From positions 144,513 to 208,512 of the forward strand of contig KN834786.1 in the NCBI GenBank assembly GCA_000827265.1: DNA of 64,000 nt, read 5' to 3'. Made by a program: the position numbers and the translations under genes. Shown piece by piece: positions 52,551 to 63,584 of the stretch. Positions within the stretch are counted from its first letter, which is position 1. Each line of letters opens with the position of its first letter. The stretch is from Collybiopsis luxurians FD-317 M1 (taxonomy: Eukaryota; Basidiomycota; Agaricomycetes; Agaricales; Omphalotaceae). The notes under the pieces were generated by a model that saw only the letters and a list, made by a program, of their open reading frames with translations, was not told the origin of the DNA and ran no database searches.

Positions 52551-54191
52551 TCAAAAATCATATTCAAGATCTGCATCGTACGTTCTATTATCTCTCACTA
52601 CAACCCGCATACCAGCCTTTTCCAGATCAACCAAGGCCGCAATCTCAGCGATCGGATTCGGCATATGCAACTCCACAGATTGCAGACAGGACACACCTAT
52701 CATTTCCGAATACCATTTGTCTGGAATCCATCGAGAAGATATAGTATCAGTAAACGTCTGGCTGTCGAACCCAGTGCTAGAATGAACTGCGAGCACAAGC
52801 GACCGAAGTTTAGGAACGATGGGACTGAACGACTGGTTGAAAGAGCTCCATCTATAAGAGTGCAAGCTCTCAATCAGGGCATTGGAAATTGGATACAACA
52901 TATTCTCGCTGCTGAAGTTGGGGTCCCCGAGGGTAAGTTCAACAAGAGAACCAAGACGTTTCAAAAGGTCTACTACATAACGGTCTGGAAAAGATAGATT
53001 TCTCAGCACGAGAACTGTTAAAGAGCAACCGGAGTGATCAAGAAATTTGTGGATATGCTCGAAGAAATCGGACTCTGGGGGGCTAGTTTCGTCGGCATAC
53101 CAACACTGATCTGATGCAACAGTAAGCGCCGAAAGAGATGGTGCTGTAAGAGAATCCAATGCCAGTCCCAGGATATCATCACTGAAGGCGGTCTGAGTGA
53201 GCGACCTCAACCTGAGATCCAGTGAAGTAATGGGGACACTGCGGGGAGGCATACTTGAGCCAGGATCATCGTGTTCAAAAAGGTTATCACATCTGAGTCC
53301 CAAGTGCCGAAGATTTGGAAACCACTTCAATGGTGCCAGCAAATTATGACAATCAGGACTGAATATCAAGCTGGTGACCCTTGTGAATGAAGGATGGGCA
53401 ACGGTAGCAAGGGCCGCCAAGCATGAATTGGTGGAAATAGCACGAAGGCTGCTGGACGGAAAGTTAGTCCAGAAAGATTCCGAAGGCTCTACGTCTGTTC
53501 GTAAAGTAAATGATTCGAGCGATGTCAAGGTAGTGTATCGAAGACAGGTAAAGCCCTCCGACTCGACACCCGTCTCCCAGAGTTGAAAGGTAAGATGTTT
53601 CCAGCGAGAGGAACTTTCTACAACTTTCAACAGGAGGGGATGACCTGGATATAGGTCTTCAGCTGATTCGTCCGCAGCGATGGTCAATGTAAGTGGATGC
53701 GATTTCGATCGACTGAGAAAAAGATCGAGGCGGTTTTCTGCATGCGACATGTACATATCGTCTTTATCCAGGTAGCCGCCGGGTATCCAGATCTCGAAAC
53801 GGGACCACAATTCCGAGCAAGAGAGAGCAAGCTCCCGCCATCGATGGCAAACAGCTGCAACGTTAAGCGCATTTACATTCTTGCATTCCAGATTGTTTTT
53901 ACTGCATGCGAATGTGAATAACTGCATCAGCAGTTCATTCGGAAGGCGGTGTATGGGCGAAAGCAGGGTATGAACGGCAGATCTCTGTTTCTGCAGCCAT
54001 TCGAATCGAGAGTTGAGGGCCAATAGTCTGGTTTTCACACTAGATATCTCCGAGGAGAGATTATCCAAGTCTTTATCTATTTTCCCCAGTATCCCCAGTA
54101 TCTCAGGGCGTTGGTGAGTTCCTAGCGACCGCAGTATATCATGGATTGAACGCGCGCCGACTCCTACGCGCTGTCTGCAGCTATCCAGCAT
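52551..54191 (-). CDS. F-box protein (tandem paralogue 1)
   Basis: Single exon, 546 aa. Coiled coil at ~30-75 (ILGKIDKDLDNLSSEISSVK), F-box TLLSPIHRLPNELLMQLFTF followed by VAAVCHRWRELALSCSELWS, and a ~400-residue leucine-rich C-terminal part with the family phrases SRSKSHPLTLTI, FPNLRHLGLR, SLHSYRWSSFNQSFSPIVPK and SSRWIPDKW. It is most like the next F-box gene upstream (54785-56416): the DILRSLGTHQRPEI start and CHRWRELA are nearly identical, so the two are tandem duplicates in the same orientation. It ends in a longer tail (NRTYDADLEYDF) than its relatives. Presumed SCF substrate adaptor. Confidence 0.88.
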   Translation of the reverse strand: MLDSCRQRVGVGARSIHDILRSLGTHQRPEILGILGKIDKDLDNLSSEISSVKTRLLALNSRFEWLQKQRSAVHTLLSPIHRLPNELLMQLFTFACSKNNLECKNVNALNVAAVCHRWRELALSCSELWSRFEIWIPGGYLDKDDMYMSHAENRLDLFLSRSKSHPLTLTIAADESAEDLYPGHPLLLKVVESSSRWKHLTFQLWETGVESEGFTCLRYTTLTSLESFTLRTDVEPSESFWTNFPSSSLRAISTNSCLAALATVAHPSFTRVTSLIFSPDCHNLLAPLKWFPNLRHLGLRCDNLFEHDDPGSSMPPRSVPITSLDLRLRSLTQTAFSDDILGLALDSLTAPSLSALTVASDQCWYADETSPPESDFFEHIHKFLDHSGCSLTVLVLRNLSFPDRYVVDLLKRLGSLVELTLGDPNFSSENMLYPISNALIESLHSYRWSSFNQSFSPIVPKLRSLVLAVHSSTGFDSQTFTDTISSRWIPDKWYSEMIGVSCLQSVELHMPNPIAEIAALVDLEKAGMRVVVRDNRTYDADLEYDF

Positions 54192-54784
54192 GTGCGAGTC
54201 TAATAACGAATCGTGAGTTTCCGCATAATCGTAGCAGCAGTGATGGTCTTAGATCCTGGCTTACGATGCCGTTCCAAAGTTTCCTTACGCTTCAGCGGAG
54301 ATCAATGGTTCAAGCGCGAAGAGGAAGTTAAAGGAAGAACCAAGTACTTGTTGAGCGTTAGAGTTCATTCGGCTGTGCAAGTACAATTTTAGAGTTCATT
54401 CGGCGCTAGTTCTTGGCCCCGTTACCCCAGCACGACATGCATACATACATTATCATGAGCATCGTAACTTGTGACAATGGCATAGCGATCCAGGTGAACC
54501 GTAATGTTGAAGTATGACCCGACCTGCGTACAGTAAGCTGGAGTATGCTGTAGTACGTGACTAACTCCGTGGAGAACAGGATTCCGAAAATTAGGAGAAC
54601 AAATCCAAAGCAAAGGGTCGTCGATGAGAAAGCCTGTGCCTGTAGGAAGCCGAAACTGAAGAACTGATTATAAACTAAGAACTGGATATTCCCAATTGCG
54701 AGCGTAAGGCATCATATGCGCTCAAGAAATTATGAAGCATCAAGTACTCGAAACGGCGATGTGAAAAACTCCTCTGGGCAAAAT
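54192..54784. other. Intergenic between tandem F-box genes
   Basis: About 590 bases. The left part is the promoter of the minus-strand F-box gene at 54191. Nothing else recognised. Confidence 0.4.
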
Positions 54785-56416
54785 CTACTTCCCTTTCACC
54801 ACAACCCGCATACCACATCTTTCGAAATCAGTCAAGGGCAGGTATTCCCTCTGGACTATAAGCTCCGGCAGATGCAACTCTACAGATCGCAGACACGATA
54901 CACCGATCCTCTCCGAGCCCAGTCGGTCCGGAATCCATCGAGATGAAATAGTATCAATGAACGCCTGAGAGGGGAATTTACTATCAGATTGAATGACAAG
55001 TATCAGCGAGCGAAGTCTGGGAACAATGGGGCTGAACGACTGGGTGAAGGGGCTCGATCGGTAGGAGTGAAAGCTCTCAATCAGAGCTTTGGAAATCGGA
55101 TATGAAATGGCCTTCTTCGCTGGACCGCTGACTTTGGGATCCTCCAGAGTTAGCTCGACAAGGGTACCAAGACGTTTTAGGAGATCCACCGCGCAACGGT
55201 CCGAGATGGATAAATTTTTGAGGACAAGGACCGTCAATGAGCAGCCAGAGCGATCGATAAATGCATGGATATGAGTGAAGAAACCAGATTTGTTTTGATT
55301 CCTGTCGAAAAGCCAACTTCGATCTCCTGTAAGCGTGAGAGCTGAAAGAGATGAAGCCGTAAGAAGATCCATTACCATCCCCAACATATCATCGCTAGTC
55401 GAAGATCGAGCAGGCGAGCATAATTCAATATCCAATGAAGTGATAGGAACACTGCAAGGAAGCATATCCAAATTAGGATCGTTGAGTTCAAGAAAATTAT
55501 GATGTCTGAGCCCTAGGTGCTGAAGATTTGGAAAAAATTTCAACGGTTCTAACAAATGTGAGGAATCAGGACTGAAAGTCAAGGCGGTGATCCCACCCAG
55601 GGAAGGAGAGGGAACGATGGTGGTGAGGTCTGATAAGCACGAATTAGTGGAAATGGCACAAAGGCTGTTGGATGAAGGTGGAATCCAAATATATCCAGAG
55701 GGTTGTTCCGAGTCGTCTAATTGGAAAGTAATCGTTTCGAGTGCGGTCAGAGTAGCGTTCCAAAGACAATTGAAGCCGTCCGATACGACATTGATATCCC
55801 AGATGCAGAGAACGAGATGTTTCCAGCGAGGAGAGCTTTGTACAATTTTCAAGAGAAGGGGATGTCCTGGAGATATTTCTTCATGAGGAACACTAGCAGT
55901 GATAGTTACGGTAAGAGGATGCGCTTTCGATCGACTGAGAAATATATCCAGGCGTTTTTGGACATGTTCCACATTGCTTTCATCTTCAGATTCAGGATCA
56001 CCGCTAGGTATCCATACTTCGAAGTTGGACCATAACGCTGGGCAAGATATGGCTAGCTCGCGCCATCTATGACAGACAGCTGCAACGCTGAAAGCGTCCA
56101 CAATCTTGACTTCAAGGTTGTTTTGGTGGCATGCAAACCTAAAAGCTCGCAATAGCAGTTCATTTGGAAGACGATGTATGGGTGATAGGAGGGAAGAAAT
56201 GACAGATTTCTGTTTTTGCAGCCATTCCCGCTGAGCATTGAGGGACAGGATCCGGGTTTTAAGGGTAGATATTTCCAAGGTGGTATCGTCGAGTTCTTTG
56301 TCAATTTTTCCCAATATTTCTTGTATCTCGGAGCGTTGGTGAGTGCCTATTGACCGCAGTATATCGTTGAACAGGCGCACTTCAACGTTCTCCGGTGATT
56401 TGGAGTTACCTAGCAT
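54785..56416 (-). CDS. F-box protein (tandem paralogue 2)
   Basis: 543 aa from the ATG at 56416. The frame stays open upstream to 56680, but that extension (Pro/Ile-rich, WRFPHL) has no match in the two related genes, whose starts align with M-L-G-N-S-K here, so the shorter form is preferred. Coiled coil, F-box SLLSPIHRLPNELLLRAFRF and VAAVCHRWRELAISCPALWS, then the same leucine-rich C-terminal region (SRSKAHPLTVTIT, FPNLQHLGLR, SFHSYRSSPFTQSFSPIVPR, SSRWIPDRL). It ends in RVVVKGK exactly like the distant paralogue at 5933. Presumed SCF substrate adaptor. Confidence 0.87.
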   Translation of the reverse strand: MLGNSKSPENVEVRLFNDILRSIGTHQRSEIQEILGKIDKELDDTTLEISTLKTRILSLNAQREWLQKQKSVISSLLSPIHRLPNELLLRAFRFACHQNNLEVKIVDAFSVAAVCHRWRELAISCPALWSNFEVWIPSGDPESEDESNVEHVQKRLDIFLSRSKAHPLTVTITASVPHEEISPGHPLLLKIVQSSPRWKHLVLCIWDINVVSDGFNCLWNATLTALETITFQLDDSEQPSGYIWIPPSSNSLCAISTNSCLSDLTTIVPSPSLGGITALTFSPDSSHLLEPLKFFPNLQHLGLRHHNFLELNDPNLDMLPCSVPITSLDIELCSPARSSTSDDMLGMVMDLLTASSLSALTLTGDRSWLFDRNQNKSGFFTHIHAFIDRSGCSLTVLVLKNLSISDRCAVDLLKRLGTLVELTLEDPKVSGPAKKAISYPISKALIESFHSYRSSPFTQSFSPIVPRLRSLILVIQSDSKFPSQAFIDTISSRWIPDRLGSERIGVSCLRSVELHLPELIVQREYLPLTDFERCGMRVVVKGK

Positions 56417-56832
56417 GTCGTTTGGCAATACAAAGCTTTCTAGACATAAATGAGGGAATCTCCAAAGATCCTGGATCACACTTACGATGCCGTTCCAGTG
56501 TTTCAAATGCGTCGATGGAGGTTGGATGGAGGTGGAGATCAATGGCTCTGGTTCTATCATATGAGCAGGCAACAGGGTTCGGATTGGCCGGCCGCGCCTG
56601 ATACTTAGCGCTCGTTCGGCGCCTACCCGGGCCTTACCTCCAACGTTTCGAAATAGAACTTGAAGGAGCAACTCAGGCAAGGGAAAACTTCAATATATAC
56701 TTGTTAAGCAACATAAATCGTAGTATATACTGAATTACGTTATGTATAAAGAAAAAGTTCAACGAGCAGGAAGGAAGTTACGACTCAAAAGGTCCATCGG
56801 TACGAAATTCGAACGTCTATCTGATTCTGAAA
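56417..56832. other. Intergenic between F-box gene and secreted-protein gene
   Basis: Holds the presumed promoter and possible long 5' leader of the F-box gene and the 3' flank of the secreted-protein gene. No other feature seen. Confidence 0.35.
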
Positions 56833-57508
56833 TCAGAAGACAATGTTAAAGAGCTGAGCATTAGAGCCGGTGCATCCAGTTACAGCCAATGGGTCTGCAG
56901 CATGTTGACCACTTGTCACACATTGGTTGTTCTGTCCATGAGGGGAGATCGTGCATTGAGAGCCGGCGGCCTGGCCAGGAGTGGTATCGAAAGCGCAGCT
57001 CTGGCAGGCGATGTCAAAGAGTTGATTCCTACAGAAAAAAAGAAAATCAACGACGAATCAAACAGCATTGCTTGGTAGGAAACTCACGCTTGATTTCCAC
57101 TGTTAGAAGTAGGGGTGAAGTGGAGCTGAGAACCTTCAGTAGTCACGGCCAAATTGTTGTTGTTTACATCCCTAGAGAAGGTGAGTTACTGTTAGTGACT
57201 TCACAATCTACGCAGGAGCTCAAAACGGCAAACCTGATGATGTAGCTTGTCGGAACCTGGCCACTCTGCTGGACATGGAAGTCGGGGGCGGCAAGACCAC
57301 GGAATGAGCTCGAAACAATAACGTCCCCATTGGTTGGAGTGGTGTTATGGTCACCCCACTCGAGTCCCGAGTACTGCACGCTTTCGATGGAGACACCAGA
57401 GCCTTGAGCATTGGGAGCGCAAGTACCACGAGCAACAGGCGTAGCAGATACACCGGCACTGGCAAAAGCGATAGCAGCAACGACGGAAGTGAGCAAAGAA
57501 AACATCAT
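56833..57508 (-). CDS. Small secreted Cys-containing protein
   Basis: Minus-strand exons 57508-57234, 57171-57088 and 57028-56833 give 184 aa. The signal peptide is clear (FSLLTSVVAAIAFASAGVSA, followed by TPVARG, perhaps a KEX-like site). The mature chain has GTCAPNAQGSGVSI, GLEWGDHNTTP, FHVQQSGQVPTSYII, DVNNNNLAVTTEGSQLHF, then a Cys-rich end (FDIACQSCAFDT, QCTISPHGQNNQCV, VTGCTGSNAQLFNIVF). The spacing of Q..Y/F-I..D-x-N-N-x-x-L and Q-L-F-x-I phrases recalls beta-trefoil-like small secreted proteins common in agarics, but I cannot assign a family firmly. Even number of Cys suits disulfides. Expression is supported by a TATA box ~86 bases upstream. Confidence 0.75.
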
Positions 57509-57593
57509 GGTGCTAGAGTTGAAAAGCTCGTCAAGACAAAGGTGACTAGAAGATCCCAGGGAATCTGAGGAAACATTGGAGAAAGTATTCGAA

Positions 57594-57601
57594 CTTTTAT
57601 A
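57594..57601 (-). promoter_or_regulatory. TATA box of secreted-protein gene
   Basis: TATAAAAG on the minus strand, about 86 bases before the ATG at 57508, the same spacing as in the HsbA gene. Confidence 0.5.
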
Positions 57602-59820
57602 CCCCTTCAAAGGCGCTTTACCTCCTACTCACTCCTTCGAGTATCGCATCCTAGGCTCGATACCTCCGAGACAAAGGACCTTCCTGTAGGGGCTTAGACC
57701 AAGCAGGCAGTACATAGACGGCCAAAACCATCCGCCCAGTAGAAAGGAAATGAATTGCGAGCGAATTGAGTACCCCACTGAAACACCTCGAGATTAACGG
57801 GGTGACATTTCAAAAGACACTCCGAAAGGAAGCCAAGGGAGAGAAAGAGAGTTCGAGGCTGACCGGACCAAGTCTGGGATGGATACAGGGTATTCTTGAA
57901 TACACAAGGATAAACATCTAAGCTAGCTCTATGCCTCGGTCGAAAACTTACGGAAGCAAGTGTTGTCTGGGGGTATTCAAAATGTAATTCATTTGGACGG
58001 ATGGAAATGAAAACTCTCACCCACGAGCAGTTAAACTCTTCGTTAAGAGAGACTTGCCCCTACTATTAAATCAACGAGTCGTAATCCCGCCTCTTCCATA
58101 GCCCTGAATTTCTTAAAATAGGTCTTTTCTACGCATCCCCGACACTGCTACTGCGGAGAGAAGAGGCTGCGTCTGGAGTCAATAACTTGCAAAGGTTAGC
58201 ACCTGTGGACCTTCGTCACCGCCCATCAAATATGTAAGGTTAGCTGTAAGTCAGTATCTACTGAAATCTGCGCCGCTTCCCTGCTAGAGGATCCAGCCAA
58301 GACTAAGTTATTCACTGTACGTGATTTCGGTGCCACCAACAATCAACGTTTAATGACCAAAATGCGGAATAGCACGCGTAACCGTATATCATTGTCAATT
58401 GCTCAATTCGATGCATATATTGACTGTGGCACAACCTCCAAAACAAGTGGCCAATTTCCTCGAGCTGAAAACATCTGACCAAGAATGAAGGGGACTTGGA
58501 AGGTGCCTAGACCCGGAGGCAGTGACCGCTCGTACGGTGCTCTTCCAAATATCCGAGAGGTACGGTGGTGGGACGAACACAGGTAAGGACAGGAATATCC
58601 ATCTACAATGGAGGACTGGGGAGGAATCGAGCAAGATCCGCCGTATTAGCCTCTATGGCTTCAATGCCGACTAGGATTCGACAGTAACTAACGTGATCGA
58701 GATATTCTGGTTAGTTGTGTTGTAGTTGAGGCATTGACGGGAAAAGTGACTCTCCATGCAAGTTCCTTCTTTCTCCTTTCCGTTCTCTCCGTGTAGTTCG
58801 GCTTCGGTTTCCAGATCCTACCGTCGTACCCAGAAATAGCAAACACAGAATGTACTACAGCGGCACAACTATCCAGAGAGATTACGCCGTGAAGTGACTG
58901 AACCAGACGGTTTGATAGCCCCAGTCCTTTTGATTTTCGGTAGCCAGTGTGAAGATATCTTTGAGTACAACGGTTTGGGTCGATAGGGAACAGATCCAAG
59001 CGTTTGAGTCGCCTTGACACCATCAATTCACTGTTGTCCGCTTTGACACTTTCCTTTTTAGAAGCACCATCTTCTCTCGCTTCTGATATTTGTATCCGCC
59101 GTTCGGAGCCAGGCTTTTCTCTCTTAAAATTCGCCTACGGGGACTCGATCCTCGTATTGATACGCTTGAGATTATGGTCTTCTCTCGCGTGATTGCGTGA
59201 TCCTCGGAATTCCAGTCGTCGATGCAAATAGAACCCCGAACTTCCGTCTCGATTCGAGTACTCTGAACAGAACCTTTTTTCCTTTTTCAGTAAAGTATGA
59301 AGACTGAGCACACATTGAAGCTCGAAGATGCTGCATGCAAATCGATCACAACCAAGAAAACCCTTCTTCCATTGGAACACCGGGAAAGATAAACACTAAG
59401 CGTAAGAAGTGGCGTTTTACATTTTACAAGCTGCAGCCGAAACAAAACGATTTACTCCAGTCCCCAGAACCAGCTTCCACCACATAAACTTGAGAGAACA
59501 GACCCTGATGTTTTGTCAATTTTTTTCAGAGTTAAACATGAGTGTAATTTCGTTCCCAAACATTACTCCCTTCGGTCAAAGCTTCCTTGAATAAGTCGGT
59601 TTCCATTCGTCCGGAAGCTCTTTCGTATTTGTTGATAAGAGCCTTTTGCCTCTACGGAGGATGTAAGCAAGTAACACTACGAGAATTACGGTACAGGACG
59701 GACTGGCAATGGGAAAAGCAGAGCTCGATAGGTTTCTCTCCGTCCTCGAGACTAAGGTAGGTCAGCTCACCGACATGAAACCAAAAAGAGATAAAACTAA
59801 CGATTCTTGTTGCTTTTTAA
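57602..59820. other. Long intergenic stretch, no gene recognised
   Basis: About 2.2 kb. Several frames of 60-110 codons exist on both strands but none shows a domain, signal peptide with supporting context, or a splice chain I can defend. It may hold decayed sequence. Confidence 0.4.
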
Positions 59821-59829
59821 GTTTTTTGA

Positions 59830-60643
59830 CAAAATATGATAATTCACCGACAGATTTGAAGTTGGCAAAAGCGTGACTGACATTGAAATCTATTTCTCTC
59901 AATGTTTGATCGTGCTAAGAGACGGAGAACTTACCACCCTTGTCGGCTTTTGGAACACACAAGAAGTCTATGCCTGGCCCGCACAGGTCCTGACATTGGC
60001 TGGTTTGAGATCGGTTGGGAGGTTTCTAATCAATATCGTCGTGCGATCTTCCACCCCTGCATCTAACGGTTCTGCAAGAACAGGATGTCTTATCGATTTT
60101 GTCTCTTTTGGCTCTTGATTGGGAAAATCGAGTACTCCGAATCCGGCTAAGTGTTCCGTAGCGCTTATTCCGGCAGGTTCTTTTGGCTCTTGAGCAGACG
60201 GCGGTAAGAAAGATACACCAAGAGAAGGAGGATGTCCATGATAAAGGACATGGATCTGCATAGCTTGGTATAAGCCATTCGGAAGTGGTATCCAGACCCC
60301 TTGCGTCATTATTTTCCCGGGAGACAAGCTCCGCCTTCTGCGAGAACGGCTTCTTCGTCGACTCCTTCTGCTTGGAGAATAACTGTCCCTGTGAGCTCGG
60401 CTTCTTGGGGACCGACTTCTAGACGTGCTCCGCCTTTTGTGAGACCGACTTCTTTCATCCTGCCTTCTTCTCGGTGAACGACGATAGCTCCTGTCGGGAG
60501 AGCAGCTTTTGTGGCGGTCACCTCCTGTAAATTTCCCTGCATTCAACCCGGGCCAGGAATACTTACTTGGTACCATCACCAATATATTCCTCCCCTGAAG
60601 TCACAGAAGATAGACCCGGCGGACTGGTGTCTTTAGGGTTCAT
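59830..60643 (-). pseudogene. RS-domain protein with Mei2-like RRM, probably broken
   Basis: On the minus strand a start at 60643 (MNPKDTSPPGLSS) is followed by a GT-AG intron and an open frame rich in Arg-Ser pairs (RRSPRRRQDERSRSHKRRS, RRSRSRRRRSLSPGK), then a Pro/Glu linker. It ends in the first strand of an RRM (RTTILIRNLPTDLKPANV). One base out of frame the fold continues (DLCGPGIDFLCVPKADKG), and after an intron DFNVSHAFANFKSV. That order matches the C-terminal Mei2-type RRM (IRNIP ... YDFLYLP ... NVGYAFVNF). The exon-1 join also seems one base out of frame with the RS exon. So either two frameshifts have killed the gene or I have misplaced splice sites. Likely origin: a nuclear RNA-binding or splicing-related protein. 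Confidence 0.45.
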
Positions 60644-60930
60644 GGGTGCGCGAGGAAGCGTTCTCTGTTTAGATAAAAATCCCACACTCTACTGGGGGAC
60701 AACAGCGTAAGTATGTGAAGATTAGTGAGCTGTTAACGTTTGAGTTCACCTTTTGGAGGCAATTGAATTGGTAGATAACCGATGAGTTGAAGTTATTGGG
60801 CGCGAGGAATCCCACGAACGAACGATTATCAAAAGATTATGGTAATTGCGCTTTGACCTTTCCTTTTTCAGAAGTTTCATCAGGTTACTTAGGGCGACTG
60901 TGGAACCAAGTACCCTGCTACGTTGAATCG

Positions 60931-63584
60931 TTACACCTTGTAGATACTGTCCACTTTGTACATATCAGATATGTGCCCCTCCGGCTTGACATTACCTCCG
61001 TATACCGTATCCATCTTGTACATCTTCGTCACACTCTCGATATCCGGTATGACTGAGTTCCCATCCGCGGTCGATCCAGGACCTTTCGTCGTCGTTGTTG
61101 AAGACGCCGCACCCGCTTTACTAGCCAAATTCGCAGCTTTCCCATCGGGAATTAGAATAAACTCCAATTTCCCATCCTCTTTATTCCGACCGTCGAAAAT
61201 ATAATACCCTTTCCTCTCAAACTGTAGATAATCTCCCTTCTTGAGATCTTCGACGTTGGCATCTGCCAAGCCTGCCTGACGGAATTCGGTCACAGGAGTA
61301 ATAAAGTCCTTGACATCGTCGTTTTCCTCGAGCTTTTTCTTGGTGATGAGGTAGTCGTAGTCGAGGAGAGTGACAGGAATGAGAGGATGTGAAGAGGTGG
61401 ACTGGGATAGCCAGGTGATTTTCTTTTTAGTTTTCTTGAAATCTCCCTCCAGATGAAGGTCCATTTCGATAGCGGTAATGGTACCGGAGGCGTCGACGGA
61501 TTTGGATCTAACGATGGCATTGCCCCAGTCCATGAGAGTTATCTGGAAGAAGCTATGTATAAAGGGAGAAATTGATAAAAATGACCGTATAACCTACCTC
61601 TTCTTGATCTTCGAATGACTTCGCATCTTCCTGGTCAACCAGGATTGTCGACGAGTACACCGTCTTCTTCTCGCCCACGTCAGGATTCTTTTTGTGTTTG
61701 GGCAGAGTCTTTACTTCGACCTCGGAAGGAGCACCCTTGATTGTCACCAGGACTCTATTAAGAAAATTCAGATACGGCAGCTCGATCGAATTAGTCAAGA
61801 CCAACTTGTTTTCTTCCAAAATGGCCCAGTGACGAGGAGCAATAGGATCAATGACCTTCTTATTCAAGGACCAAATAGTATCCCACTCGAGCGAAACAAT
61901 GGATTGCGATGGACCTTGCAGCAGCATGAATTGCCGTAGAGCCTCGACCGACATACCACGTCGACGAATACCACGAACGGTAGGGAAACGAGGGTCATCC
62001 CAGCCACGCACTTGGCCATTGTTGACAAACTCGTGTAGTTTCCGCTTTGAAAGGAGAGTGTAGATGAAATTTAGCCGACTAGGCAATTGAAGATTAGAAT
62101 ATCATCGTGGGCAGTAGGAAGTAAAATGTACCTGAAGTCCCAGATCCTCACTTTACGCATCCCAAGAGCATCGATCATCCACCAGTACTGCGGATTTCGG
62201 TCATGATATTCGTTGGTCCTCAACGCGTGTGTGACGCCCTCCAGAGAATCTACAACCGGGCAGGCGAAGTCATAAATTGGATAAATCTTCCATTTGTCAC
62301 TGGAACCAGACTTAGGGAAGCCCGATTGAAAAAGAACTTGTGGAACTCACCCAGTACGGTGGTGAGGCACGGGATTGCACCTGTAAATGACTGGGTCTCG
62401 CAAAGACTTGTTGGGATCATCGACACTTATTTTCGCGCGAAGGCACCATCGAAGGCCTTCAGTTGAGCCGGTTTTCATCTCAGCAAAGTGTTTCAGGTTG
62501 TCTTCGACGCTGTCGTTTCGATGTGCTGAGGCAATGCCTTCGCGCCGTTCGTGTTGCATCTGTATGATGACGGGTAAGTTTGAGCTTGGATCTAATCAGG
62601 ATTAAACGTACCTGCTCCCTCTCTGTATCGTCGGTATAAGCCTTTCCACTCTCGATCAGCTTGACAGCGAGTTCGTAAAGCTGATCGAAATAATCCGATG
62701 TATGGGTGATAACATCAGCTCGAATGTCAAGAAGCTCAAGGTCCTCAAGAATGGTCTCCTCGAATTCGCTCTGGAAAGTGATCAGACTGTGAAGACACAT
62801 TTGAACTCTGCCTCTTACCTTTTCTTTGGAAGGGTTGGTATCGTCAAATCGGAGAATCAGCTTTCCCTGGTACATCTGCGCAAAGTATTGGTTCAACATG
62901 GCTGCTTTAGCGTGGCCGATGTGAAGATAACCGCTGGGCTCGGGAGGGAAACGGGTGACGACCTTGCCCATCTCTGCTCCTTCCAGACCGAGAGCAAATC
63001 CAGCTGCAACTTTATTTCCACGAGCCTTGTTTGCTTTTGCTGCAACCAAACTGGCCAGCGCTGCTTGCGTGGAATCAAGGGACTCAAGGTGGGAGAACCA
63101 TCGAGCAAGGTGAACGTGTTTGTTATTCTTCAACAATCCGACGATTTTGGTGCTGGCTGGACGAAAATATATTAAAACAAAATCGAGAACTAGAAATTGG
63201 TCTCGTACATTTCAGAGCTCCCCAGATTATCCAATCAGCCGATGTGATCTGGTGCCCGACTACAAAAGTACGCCACGCCAGATGATCATCGAGAGAATCT
63301 AGACTAGCCACAATCTCAGGGACTGCCGTGACAGTCCGCAGATTTTTGGCAAGAGCAAAGAACGACGCCGCGGCTGCACTGTCCTCAGAAAGTCCTCCTG
63401 CTTTGGCTAGAGCATGTACAATGTCTTCTTCGCTATCGATTTTCGATCCGTCCAGATCTAGTGAAACTCCAGCTGCTTCTTCATCGTAGACGATCTCGGC
63501 TTTTTCTGTGTAAGCTGCGATGGCAATCGCAGAGTAGGGAAAGGGAGCTAGTTTAGAAGAGAGGGTAATAATTCCCGCAGCCAT
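60931..63584 (-). CDS. GUS1: Glutamyl-tRNA synthetase, cytosolic
   Basis: Minus-strand exons 63584-63209, 63156-62819, 62770-62612, 62559-62351, 62299-62132, 62078-61598 and 61542-60931 give 780 aa. It charges tRNA-Glu with glutamate using ATP in the cytosol. The N-terminal ~180 residues form the GST-like domain ([20 protein letters not shown]) that in yeast binds Arc1. The class I catalytic domain follows: [20 protein letters not shown] with HIGH at 204-207, [43 protein letters not shown], and the KMSKS-equivalent LLSKRKL at 425-431. [17 protein letters not shown] and IAPRHWAI mark the eukaryotic/archaeal type. A beta-barrel anticodon domain ends it ([16 protein letters not shown]), with a C-terminal extension after an Ala/Thr linker. 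No mitochondrial leader, so it is the cytosolic enzyme. Confidence 0.95.
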
